From assembly GCA_963666765.1 (NCBI GenBank), contig OY762933.1:1178001-1242000 (forward strand): a DNA stretch of 64,000 nucleotides. Direction: 5' to 3'. This DNA comes from Foliamicus sp963666765 (GTDB taxonomy: Bacteria > Pseudomonadota > Gammaproteobacteria > Steroidobacterales > Foliamicaceae). The notes beneath the pieces were generated by a model. The model was given only the letters and a program-made list of their open reading frames with translations, did no database searches and was not told the origin of the DNA. Below, piece after piece: positions 16,903-24,243 of this stretch. Within the stretch, counting starts at the first letter, position 1; each line of letters starts with the position of its first letter. The position numbers and the translations under genes are program-made.

Positions 16903-18102
16903 CTATTTCCAGGCGCCGAAGCAATACCAGCGGATCGATGGGGTCAGGCGCCCGGTGTTCTCGTCCACCGTTATGCCGTCCCGCGACACGTACGCCTGAA
17001 GTTCCTCTTCGCCGTTGCGGGCCAGACTCGGTACGATGAATTCCACGAAGTTCGAATCGTCGAAGCCGGCCTGGACGCAGCAGTCGACCGGGCGCATGTC
17101 GCGGTAGGCCTTGTAGTACGGCTCCTGGTTGTAATAGCTGTCCCAGTCGAAGTAGAAGCTCTCGAAGGGCGTGGTGCGGCAGTTGGGCGGCAGCTCCATG
17201 TGCAGCATCAGCCCACCGGGACGAAGAAGGCGGTGCGCTTCCCTGAATACTGCATGCACCTTCTTCGGTGGCAACTCATGCAGGAACATCGACGACCAAA
17301 CGATGTCGAAACCCGGCTCGCCGTCGAAATCGCATTGCGACGCGTCCATCTGCCGGTAACGAACTCGGGCACCCATCGATTCCGCACGGGCGTGGGCATA
17401 TCGCAGCAGCGGCGCCGCCACGTCCACGGCATGGACCTCCGCTTCGGGAAACGTGCGCGCCCAGGGCACGGTGTTCGAGCCGATGGAACATCCCATGTCC
17501 AGGATGCGGCGCGGGCGAAGTTCCGGGAACTTCAGTGATATGAAGCGTGCGATGCTGTTGCCGATATCGTCGCGGCCGTTGCCGAACAGCCCCATGCTGA
17601 ACACGGCGGAACCGTTGTCGTACAGGGCGCCCGCGGCCACGTCGTCGTCGCCGTATTCCGTGTGGTAGCAGCCGGGCATCAGGTGTACGTCGTGGTTGGC
17701 GACATACGGCGGCGTTTCCACGTCCGGATTGAGCGTAACCGAACCGCCGCGCCCGCTTCCATTGGCGGCCACGCCGGCGACCTTGCGATTGAGGTCCTGA
17801 AGGTTGCGTTCGATGGTGGGGATGACCGAGCGCCAGACGAGTTTCTGGCAGTTCACCCGCATGGCCGAATAGAAGCGATAGGAACGCTCGCCCCGCATCG
17901 CCCTGTGGACCTCCACGCCATCTTCAGGTTCCCGGCCCTTGTCGCGAACCAGCGACGGCTCCACACGTTTAGCGTAGGCCGAGCGCATTTCAGCTGCCAG
18001 ATCGCCGAGTATGTGGCGGCGCATATCGCTGACAAATCGCTGGCGCGAGAGTTCGTCCCGGGTGGGCTCAATCCGAAGGCCGTGGCGTACGTAATCAGTC
18101 AT
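16903..18102 (-). CDS. Class I SAM-dependent methyltransferase
   Basis: 399 aa. ATG 18102 is preceded by GGAGG with 9-base spacing. The SAM-binding motif I is RRILDMGCSIGSNTVPWARTFP around residue 215, with the motif II acidic residue in EVHAVDVAAPLLRYA, the FDIVWSSMFLHELPP segment and the RLLRPGGLML motif of the UbiE/Methyltransf_11 type. About 190 residues before this domain form an N-terminal region with no recognised fold (rich in Arg, with VRHGLRIEPTRDEL and VWRSVIPTIERNLQDL). Substrate unknown. The following 98-aa gene and TonB receptor are on the same strand. A 20-bp palindrome overlaps its likely promoter. Confidence 0.82.
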   Translation of the reverse strand: MTDYVRHGLRIEPTRDELSRQRFVSDMRRHILGDLAAEMRSAYAKRVEPSLVRDKGREPEDGVEVHRAMRGERSYRFYSAMRVNCQKLVWRSVIPTIERNLQDLNRKVAGVAANGSGRGGSVTLNPDVETPPYVANHDVHLMPGCYHTEYGDDDVAAGALYDNGSAVFSMGLFGNGRDDIGNSIARFISLKFPELRPRRILDMGCSIGSNTVPWARTFPEAEVHAVDVAAPLLRYAHARAESMGARVRYRQMDASQCDFDGEPGFDIVWSSMFLHELPPKKVHAVFREAHRLLRPGGLMLHMELPPNCRTTPFESFYFDWDSYYNQEPYYKAYRDMRPVDCCVQAGFDDSNFVEFIVPSLARNGEEELQAYVSRDGITVDENTGRLTPSIRWYCFGAWK

Positions 18103-18129
18103 GAAAGCAATCCTCCGCTTCCCGGAATC

Positions 18130-18157
18130 ATAATACGCAACCCGCGTGGCGTTGCAA
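18130..18157 (-). promoter_or_regulatory. Putative promoter of the methyltransferase gene
   Basis: On the minus strand TTGCAA (18157-18152) and TATTAT (18135-18130) are 16 bases apart, followed by 27 bases to the ATG at 18102. The -35 falls inside the 20-bp palindrome at 18145-18164, so a regulator bound there would block RNA polymerase. Based on consensus only. Confidence 0.45.
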
Positions 18158-18164
18158 CGCCACG
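18145..18164. promoter_or_regulatory. Perfect 20-bp palindrome in a divergent promoter region (operator candidate)
   Basis: The 20 bases at 18145-18164 are a perfect inverted repeat with half-site CGTGGCGTTG and no spacer. It is centred 52 bases upstream of the methyltransferase start (18102, minus) and 84 bases upstream of the VOC gene start (18238, plus). Perfect, spacer-free palindromes of this size are typical of dimeric repressor operators. No regulator gene lies next to it. A hairpin in the 5' leader of the VOC transcript is the alternative. Confidence 0.55.
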
Positions 18165-18237
18165 GCGCGGAATCTGTCGTCAATTGGGTTTAGACTAGCC
18201 GCCTCCCGACACGGGGAACAAACGGACAGAGGTATTT

Positions 18238-19251
18238 GTGGCTGAGGAAATCATTGCGCCGGACGGTTCGCCGATGCGCGCGGCTGTTATCGGTTGCCGC
18301 GACATCGACAAGTCACTGGCCTTCTACAGGGACCGCATTGGTCTGTCGGTTCTCGCCGACGAATTGCTGAGCGGCGCGGCCTTCCGCAACTTCTGGCACC
18401 TGAACGGCGGAGCCTCGGCGCGCGCCATCCTGCTGGGGCAAGGCGACGAAGGAGTGGGCCAGGTGCTTCTGCTTGATTTTCACCTGCCCGAAGGCAGCGC
18501 CAACCCGGTGGAAATCCGCGACAGAAGCATCGTGAGGGCCTATGGCTGCTTCAATCTGAACTTCTACACGGCCGACATTCACCGCGACTTTGAAGGCTTG
18601 AAGAAGGACGGCTTCGTACTCTGGTCCGACCCGGTGCAGCACTTTTTCGGGGACGATGTGGGCGATCCCATAGAAGGAATTTTCGAAGGCCCCGACCGCG
18701 TGCCGATTAACCTGGTGGAGCTCGCAACGCGCGATCCGGCAACGCGGGTGGGCCAGATGCGCGCCTACGTCGAACAGCGGGGTTACACGAGCGCCGGCTT
18801 CACCCCCATCGTGACCAGTTCGCATGGCGTGGATTCGAGCGAGCGCGCCATGGCCTGGTACGAACAGGTGCTGAACATGAAGCCCCTGATCGACGAAGTG
18901 CTGGGTACGCCCGAATCCAACCGCCTGCTGAACCTGCCCGAAGACGCAAAGACCCGTGTCGTATTCATGCAGGGCAATCACATGTTCGGCAAGGTGGTGC
19001 TGAGCCAGCCCCTCAATTACGAGTGCGAGTCATTGATCGAGCGGGCCAAACCTCCGAACGTCGGCTACCTGGCCCAGGCCTTCGCGGTCGGCGACCTGGA
19101 GGAAGCAGCCGGCAGGTGCAGCGCCTTGAAGGTGGAGATCCTGAGCAAGCCGCAGAGCACGCCATGGCCGGGCTCGGGCGGCGTTTCCGCGATGCTGGTG
19201 CGCAATCCCGGCAGCGGGGCGCTGCAGGTATTGATGGAGGATGCGCGATGA
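18238..19251 (+). CDS. VOC-superfamily (glyoxalase/dioxygenase-fold) protein with two VOC domains (1)
   Basis: 337 aa from GTG 18238 with AGAGG upstream. Two beta-alpha-beta-beta-beta modules are seen: RAAVIGCRDIDKSLAFYRDRIGLSVLADE in the first half and SSERAMAWYEQVLNMKPLIDEVLG in the second. VOC proteins use a metal to carry out isomerisation, extradiol cleavage, or epoxide/antibiotic modification, and some only bind. It is coupled (ATGA overlap) to a second double-VOC protein, so the two probably work as a pair or complex on one substrate. The precise reaction cannot be assigned. Confidence 0.8.
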   Translation: MAEEIIAPDGSPMRAAVIGCRDIDKSLAFYRDRIGLSVLADELLSGAAFRNFWHLNGGASARAILLGQGDEGVGQVLLLDFHLPEGSANPVEIRDRSIVRAYGCFNLNFYTADIHRDFEGLKKDGFVLWSDPVQHFFGDDVGDPIEGIFEGPDRVPINLVELATRDPATRVGQMRAYVEQRGYTSAGFTPIVTSSHGVDSSERAMAWYEQVLNMKPLIDEVLGTPESNRLLNLPEDAKTRVVFMQGNHMFGKVVLSQPLNYECESLIERAKPPNVGYLAQAFAVGDLEEAAGRCSALKVEILSKPQSTPWPGSGGVSAMLVRNPGSGALQVLMEDAR

Positions 19252-20204
19252 GCGTTTATGGGATGACTTCGGTGACCGTGGGTGTCAGCGACATGGATGA
19301 GTCGCTGGCGCTGTTCCGCGACGTGATGGGATTGCAGGTGGACAACGACGGTCAGGCGCCACGCGCGCTGCTGGATGCATGGGGTCTGCCGGCGGAGGTG
19401 ACGGCGCGCCTGGTGGAACTGTCCTGCCGCGGGTATCCGGCCGGTCACTTGCGTCTGGCGCAATACTCGCCCGCTGCAACGGACGCGGTGCGGCTGGACC
19501 ATGGCCCCGGCGCGGTGGATTCCTCCACCGACATCGGCCCCAAGGCGATCGACTTCTACGTGCCGCCTCCGATGAGCGCCGCCGTCGAAGCCATAACGGG
19601 AGCCGAATACGCATTCCGTTCGGAACCCATCCGCTACGAGCTGGGCGATATCGAGAGTGAGGAATGCCTGTTCTCCGGACCCGACGGCGTGCCCGCCCTG
19701 TTGATGATCGGCCACCGTCATCCGCCCGAATCGATGCGCGAACTGCCTGCGGGAGTTCGCTTCTCGGAGATCGCCACGACGTCCGTCGTGTGCGCTGACC
19801 CGGATGCCGCTCGCCGCCTGTACTGCGATGTGTTGGGCATGGAACCCGGCACCGACGCGTGGGTGCCGGAAGAAAACCTGCACCTTGCCCGGCGGCTCAC
19901 CGGAGTCGCTACCGCAACGGGCATGCATTTCCTGGTGCTTTCCGCCCCGGGCGAGCCCAGCGGCAAGCTCCTGTTCGTGCATTTCGCCGGTGTTCCGAGC
20001 AAGCGGCTGACCGGTCGCATGCGTCCCGGGAAGCTGGGCGTGAACCTGTTCAGCTACACGGTGGGCGAGCTGGACGCCACACTGGAGAAAGCCTGCGAGG
20101 CCGGCGCCACGCTTCTGCGCGGACCATCCCGGGTTGGCGAGCAGCGTGTAGCGCTCTTGCTCGGCGCCAACGAGGAACTGCTGGAGCTCAGCGAAGCGGA
20201 CTAG
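19248..20204 (+). CDS. VOC-superfamily protein with two VOC domains (2)
   Basis: 318 aa from ATG 19248 in the ATGA overlap with the first VOC gene. It again has two modules: TSVTVGVSDMDESLALFRDVMGLQVDND and ATTSVVCADPDAARRLYCDVLGMEPGTD. Metal-ligand residues are not certain by eye. It resembles its neighbour in architecture but not closely in sequence, so this looks like an old duplication. Its TAG stop at 20202-20204 shares the CTAG tetranucleotide with the stop of the convergent TonB receptor gene, leaving no intergenic space. Confidence 0.8.
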   Translation: MSVYGMTSVTVGVSDMDESLALFRDVMGLQVDNDGQAPRALLDAWGLPAEVTARLVELSCRGYPAGHLRLAQYSPAATDAVRLDHGPGAVDSSTDIGPKAIDFYVPPPMSAAVEAITGAEYAFRSEPIRYELGDIESEECLFSGPDGVPALLMIGHRHPPESMRELPAGVRFSEIATTSVVCADPDAARRLYCDVLGMEPGTDAWVPEENLHLARRLTGVATATGMHFLVLSAPGEPSGKLLFVHFAGVPSKRLTGRMRPGKLGVNLFSYTVGELDATLEKACEAGATLLRGPSRVGEQRVALLLGANEELLELSEAD

Positions 20205-22273
20205 AAGCGTTTGCGCGCTCGCAGCATGAAGTACGGCGCCTGTTTGGTCTCGCGAACCTCCAGCGCGGAGATCACGCCGTCGGAACGGCCGGCCTCGTAT
20301 AGTTCCCGGGTTCGTTTGCGGTGCCCTCTTATCAGATTCACGATTTCAAACCGAATCGTAAGGTCCTCACCAAAGGTCCGGTCCCACCAGAGGTTCAGGG
20401 GCAATGGAAATTCCCGGATATGGCGCTTTTCCGAAATCCGGAAAGCACGTTGCTGGAAGCCGATGAACGCGTCGAACCCCACCACCGATTTCCATTGCGG
20501 CAGTTCCCAGATGAGGCCGACAAATCCCACGAACGAATCGCGGCCCGTTCGAAGCCGCGTTTCACCGGTAAAGGGATCGGTGATCTCGGAATCGAAGTGC
20601 ACGGTTCTCGAACGCCAGGTGGCGCCCTTCCAGCCCAGGGGATCCAGGGGCACGTTCGTCACCAGTATCCACTTGCCGCGCGTCGCCTTGCCCGCGTTGC
20701 CCCGTGCATCGAAACCCGATCCGACGGGAATGTAGTCAAGCGCATTGTCCAGCCGGAAATGCGTGTAGGTCAATATGGCGGATCCTTTGCCCCAGAACCT
20801 GCGTTCGAACTGCAGTTCGTATTCGGTCCCCTCTTCCGGTTCCAGGCCGGCATTTCCGGCAGAGAAAATCCCGAACTCCAGTGACGGCGACGCGGCGAAC
20901 GAGTAGAAATCCAGTTGCCCCACGACTTCCTCCACGCGCAGCCGGACATCGGTCGCGTCATTGATGGACCAGGTGGCCGTCAGACGAGGCTTGACGTAGT
21001 CGAACTTCTTGCTGAGATTCGCGTCGCCGCTTTGCCGCAGACTTGAATTCTCGAACTCGACACCGGCTTCGAAGGACAGATTGGAACGGACCTTCACCAG
21101 GGCCTTGGCGAACGCCTGGTAGCGGTCCTCCGCCACCGTGATGTTGTCATTGGGCAGTTCCAGGCGCGTTCCGGCCACATTCACCTCGACGAAACTGTCC
21201 AGTTCGTTGAAGGCGGCCTCGGCCCCGAATTCCAGGCTCAAGGGGGAGGACAGGTCCCAACGGTATATCGCGCGCGCCGCAGTCTCGGTCCAATCGAATT
21301 CGTCGTCCGCCAGGGTCTCCAGGGAGCCGGCCTGCAGGAATGAGTCGCTGCCCAGAGTCTCCAGCCGGTGGAGTATTTTGGCGTTCAGGCGCCGATTCGG
21401 AGCGAGATTCATGGTGATGTCGGATCCCACCTCGAATGTGTTCGTGTCCCGCTCGATATCGATGACCTGATCGTACGGGTCGCCCGTCCCGGTTTCATAG
21501 TCGCCCACGTGGTCGATGAGCAGGGTCGACTTCTTGGCCGTCAGGTTCAGCCCCAGATCAAAACCGTCCCAGGCGTAGTTGCCGCTGACCGTGGCGTGTA
21601 CGCTCTTGTCCCAGTCGTCACTGTCAAACTCGCCACTGAGCGAGGATGCGGGGTCCGCAGCCGTAAGCGTATAAGGCCCCTCGCCCGTTCCCCACTCGAA
21701 CTGTTCGCTCTTGTAGACCAGGCTCGTATCGAGATTGAAGCGCCCCGAACTTCTGGCGTACTCGAGGCGCGCGCTACCGCCCAGATCCCGGTCATTGTCT
21801 GTGTACTTCTTCAAGGCCGCTTCCGTGACCAGGGTCGATTTACTGCCCGCCTTGCGAACGATGTTCAATACGACCTGGCGTCCCATCGTGTCGAAGCTCG
21901 CGGCGTCCGCGCGTATCACTTCCACCTGCTCGATGACGGAGAACGGAATACTGGAGAGCACCTCCTGGAGCGTATTGGCCTTGATCGTCGGCCAGCGGCC
22001 ATCGATCAGCACGTTGCCGGCAGCGCTTTCCAGTCCGCGCATGTCATTGTTTCCGCGCTCAAAGACGAATCCGGGCGTTCGGTTGGCCAGGTCCATGGCA
22101 TTGACCGGCTCCCCGCCGGCGTAGAAGGCGGCCGGAAAGACCCGGATACCTTCCATTTCCGCTGAATCCGGCTGCTCCTGCGCCAGGCACGCAATGGCAA
22201 GCGCCGCCTGCGCGAACAGAACTCCGACAACTCTCGGGATGTGACCCATGCACTGTTTCACTGCCCGTACCAT
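20201..22273 (-). CDS. TonB-dependent outer-membrane receptor (2), divergent type
   Basis: About 690 aa. I use ATG 22273 (MVRAVKQCMGHIP...), with ATG 22249 equally possible; both give the signal peptide VVGVLFAQAALAIACLA|QEQ, and neither has a strong ribosome site. A plug-like domain follows (NDMRGLESAAGNVLIDGRWP...IEQVEVIRADAASFDTMGR), then a long beta-rich barrel ending in ...FMLRARKRF with the terminal Phe. The N-terminus lacks the VVVTARK-type TonB box of the other two receptors. It belongs to the receptor branch with short plug-barrel linkers. It is divergent from the hydrolase/dioxygenase pair and convergent with the VOC pair. Confidence 0.82.
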   Translation of the reverse strand: MVRAVKQCMGHIPRVVGVLFAQAALAIACLAQEQPDSAEMEGIRVFPAAFYAGGEPVNAMDLANRTPGFVFERGNNDMRGLESAAGNVLIDGRWPTIKANTLQEVLSSIPFSVIEQVEVIRADAASFDTMGRQVVLNIVRKAGSKSTLVTEAALKKYTDNDRDLGGSARLEYARSSGRFNLDTSLVYKSEQFEWGTGEGPYTLTAADPASSLSGEFDSDDWDKSVHATVSGNYAWDGFDLGLNLTAKKSTLLIDHVGDYETGTGDPYDQVIDIERDTNTFEVGSDITMNLAPNRRLNAKILHRLETLGSDSFLQAGSLETLADDEFDWTETAARAIYRWDLSSPLSLEFGAEAAFNELDSFVEVNVAGTRLELPNDNITVAEDRYQAFAKALVKVRSNLSFEAGVEFENSSLRQSGDANLSKKFDYVKPRLTATWSINDATDVRLRVEEVVGQLDFYSFAASPSLEFGIFSAGNAGLEPEEGTEYELQFERRFWGKGSAILTYTHFRLDNALDYIPVGSGFDARGNAGKATRGKWILVTNVPLDPLGWKGATWRSRTVHFDSEITDPFTGETRLRTGRDSFVGFVGLIWELPQWKSVVGFDAFIGFQQRAFRISEKRHIREFPLPLNLWWDRTFGEDLTIRFEIVNLIRGHRKRTRELYEAGRSDGVISALEVRETKQAPYFMLRARKRF

Positions 22274-22280
22274 ACTCGCT

Positions 22281-22312
22281 ATGTCGCCGGGCGGGAATGT
22301 CGCCGGGCGGGA
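22281..22312. repeat. Tandem duplication of a 16-bp unit upstream of TonB receptor 2
   Basis: ATGTCGCCGGGCGGGA is present twice head to tail with no mismatch (22281-22296, 22297-22312). It lies in the divergent region between the receptor (start 22273) and the hydrolase (start 22447). It could be a duplicated regulator site or a simple slippage product. If the receptor started at the more distant TTG 22318 the repeat would be translated, which looks unlikely. On the plus strand, an extended -10-like TGATAAGAT at 22388-22396 may serve the hydrolase gene. Confidence 0.6.
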
Positions 22313-22446
22313 AATCAATTTCAGGACCCGGCCTGTTCCCGTTAGCGCCCCTATTCTCCGAAACGCGTTCTTCCCCGGGCATCGGGCTGATAAGATTCGT
22401 CCGGTCGCGCCTGGAGGATTCCGGACAAGGCGTCAAGGAGAATAGA

Positions 22447-23397
22447 GTGCGGAAAAACAAAGAGCGGATTCAACGGCGGCGGCTGGTTCAGACCATTCTG
22501 GCCGCACCGCTTGCATACGTCTGGGCGCGGCCAGTCGCCGCGCAACAACCCGGCGCCACCGTATCCGCAGCGTCATCGGCGGCACGGCGGATTCGCCGGC
22601 GATACGTGGACGGGCGCTTCGGCCAGGTCCACGTTTACATCGCGGCCGCGTTGAACGATACAGGCACGAAGACTCCGCTGATGTGCTTCCATCCCACCGC
22701 GCTTTCGGGTGATTTCTTCCATGACTTCATGCTGGAGATGAGCAAGGACCGGCAGGTCATGGCCATGGATACGCCAGGCTATGGCCGCTCGGACCCCCCA
22801 CCCGAACCGCAGCCGATGGAGGAGCTGGCGGGAACGGCGGCCGACGTGCTCGATGCACTGGGCTTCGGGGCGAACGGCCAGGGCGCCGCGGACGTGATCG
22901 GCTATCACACCGGCGCCTTCATCGCCGCGGAACTGGCGGTACAGCGCCCGGATCTGGTGCGCCGGCTGGTGCTGCCGGGGATACCCTACCGGGTCGGCGA
23001 GGAGCGCCGCGAACTGTACGAGCAGTACGCCAAACCCACGCCGCTCACGGAAGATGGATCGAAGGCGATGGAAATATGGAAATTCTGGGTCAACGAGCGC
23101 CATCCGGAGGTCTCGCTGCAACGCGGTGCGTCGCACTTCGCCGATCACCTGCAATCGGGGCCCTACTCCTGGTGGGCCTACCACAGCGTTTTCAGCTATC
23201 CGGCCGAAGAGCGCCTGCCGCTGGTTCGGCAGCCGGTCCTGGTGCCCAATACGCACGGCAACCTGCAGGAAGCCTCGCGGGCCGCCGCCCGGTTGGTTCC
23301 CGACGCCACGGTGATCGAGATGCCCGATCTCACCCACGGCGTGTTCGACGTAGGCGTGGACCGTCTGGCCGCGGTTTCACGCGAATTTCTGGACTAA
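22447..23397 (+). CDS. Alpha/beta-hydrolase-fold protein with exported-type N-terminus and atypical nucleophile elbow
   Basis: 316 aa from GTG 22447, preceded by AAGGAG at a 6-base spacing. The N-terminus has QRRRLVQTILAAPLAYVWARPVAA, a Tat-like signal. The fold is recognisable: LMCFHPTALSGDFFHDFM (oxyanion region), VMAMDTPGYGRSDPP, FGANGQGAADVIGYHTGAFIAAELA and the C-terminal ...PDLTHGVFDVG with the catalytic-type His. At the nucleophile elbow the expected GxSxG reads G-Y-H-T-G, so the usual Ser is replaced by His. It may be a hydrolase with changed chemistry, or non-catalytic. The dioxygenase gene begins 6 bases after its stop. Confidence 0.8.
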   Translation: MRKNKERIQRRRLVQTILAAPLAYVWARPVAAQQPGATVSAASSAARRIRRRYVDGRFGQVHVYIAAALNDTGTKTPLMCFHPTALSGDFFHDFMLEMSKDRQVMAMDTPGYGRSDPPPEPQPMEELAGTAADVLDALGFGANGQGAADVIGYHTGAFIAAELAVQRPDLVRRLVLPGIPYRVGEERRELYEQYAKPTPLTEDGSKAMEIWKFWVNERHPEVSLQRGASHFADHLQSGPYSWWAYHSVFSYPAEERLPLVRQPVLVPNTHGNLQEASRAAARLVPDATVIEMPDLTHGVFDVGVDRLAAVSREFLD

Positions 23398-23403
23398 TGA
23401 ACT

Positions 23404-24219
23404 ATGGAATTTGAGCGAGTCGCAAAGCTGGGCGCGGAGGTGTCGGGAATCGACCTTTCGCCGGACCTTCCGCAGGATGTGATCGATGAGATCGAACAAG
23501 GAATACTGGAACACAGAGTTCTGTTTTTCCGGAATCAGGACTTGAACGGAGAGGAACTCGTCGATTTTTCCCGGCGTTTTGGCGAGAGCTTTGTCCAACC
23601 GGCGCTGGCGCACAAGTACCAGGAGCTGCTGTTCCTGGAGAACGACAAGACCAAGCCGCCGACGCTTAACACCTTTCACCAGGACATGACCGGTCTGGCG
23701 CAGCCCCCGGCGCTGCACATGCTGCACGCGCTGATCGTGCCCGACGGGGGTGGCGACACGATGTGGGCCTGCAACTACAGCGCCTACGAATCCCTCTCGG
23801 ACGAAATGAAGCGGATACTCGGCAGCCTGACCTGTACCCACACCATACTCGGGTACTACGAGCCGATCGTAAGGAACTGGGAGGACAGCGAGGAAAAGCT
23901 GAAGGAATTCGAGGAAATATTCCCGCCCGTGTCCCATCCGCTGGTGAGGACCCACCCGCGAACCGGCCGCAAGTCGCTGTTCGTCAACCGCTTCTTCACC
24001 AACTTCGTCAACGGTTTCACTCCCCAGGAAAGCGAAAACCTGCTTCAGTTCCTCTACAAGCACATCGAAACGCCCGAATTCTGCGTGCGGCTGCGCTGGC
24101 GCCCCGGCACCCTGGCGATCTGGGACAACCGCTGCACCTCTCATTACGCGCTGGCCGACTACTGGCCGCAGCACCGCAAGATGCAGCGCGCTTCAGTCTC
24201 CGGCGACACCCCCTTCTAA
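23404..24219 (+). CDS. TauD/TfdA-family 2-oxoglutarate/Fe(II)-dependent dioxygenase
   Basis: 271 aa from ATG 23404. The iron-binding triad is visible: His92 and Asp94 in NTFHQDMTG, and the distal His247 in LAIWDNRCTSHYALADY, with the 2-oxoglutarate-binding Arg in the C-terminal RKMQRASVSGD. Length fits the TauD/TfdA family (270-300 aa). Members hydroxylate sulfonates, phenoxyacetates, or betaines and carnitine precursors. Coupled to the hydrolase-fold gene and facing the BCCT transporter gene, it could open a methylated or sulfonated amine, but the substrate is not given by the sequence. Confidence 0.9.
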   Translation: MEFERVAKLGAEVSGIDLSPDLPQDVIDEIEQGILEHRVLFFRNQDLNGEELVDFSRRFGESFVQPALAHKYQELLFLENDKTKPPTLNTFHQDMTGLAQPPALHMLHALIVPDGGGDTMWACNYSAYESLSDEMKRILGSLTCTHTILGYYEPIVRNWEDSEEKLKEFEEIFPPVSHPLVRTHPRTGRKSLFVNRFFTNFVNGFTPQESENLLQFLYKHIETPEFCVRLRWRPGTLAIWDNRCTSHYALADYWPQHRKMQRASVSGDTPF

Positions 24220-24226
24220 ACGGAGC

Positions 24227-24243
24227 GAGGGCGTCTCGCCCTC
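24227..24243. terminator. Bidirectional hairpin between convergent dioxygenase and BCCT genes
   Basis: GAGGGCG (24227-24233), loop TCT, CGCCCTC (24237-24243) form a perfect 7-bp stem between the dioxygenase stop (24219) and the BCCT stop (24244). A T-run is missing on both sides, so it is a weak or Rho-assisted end. The 24-base gap holds nothing else. Confidence 0.5.
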
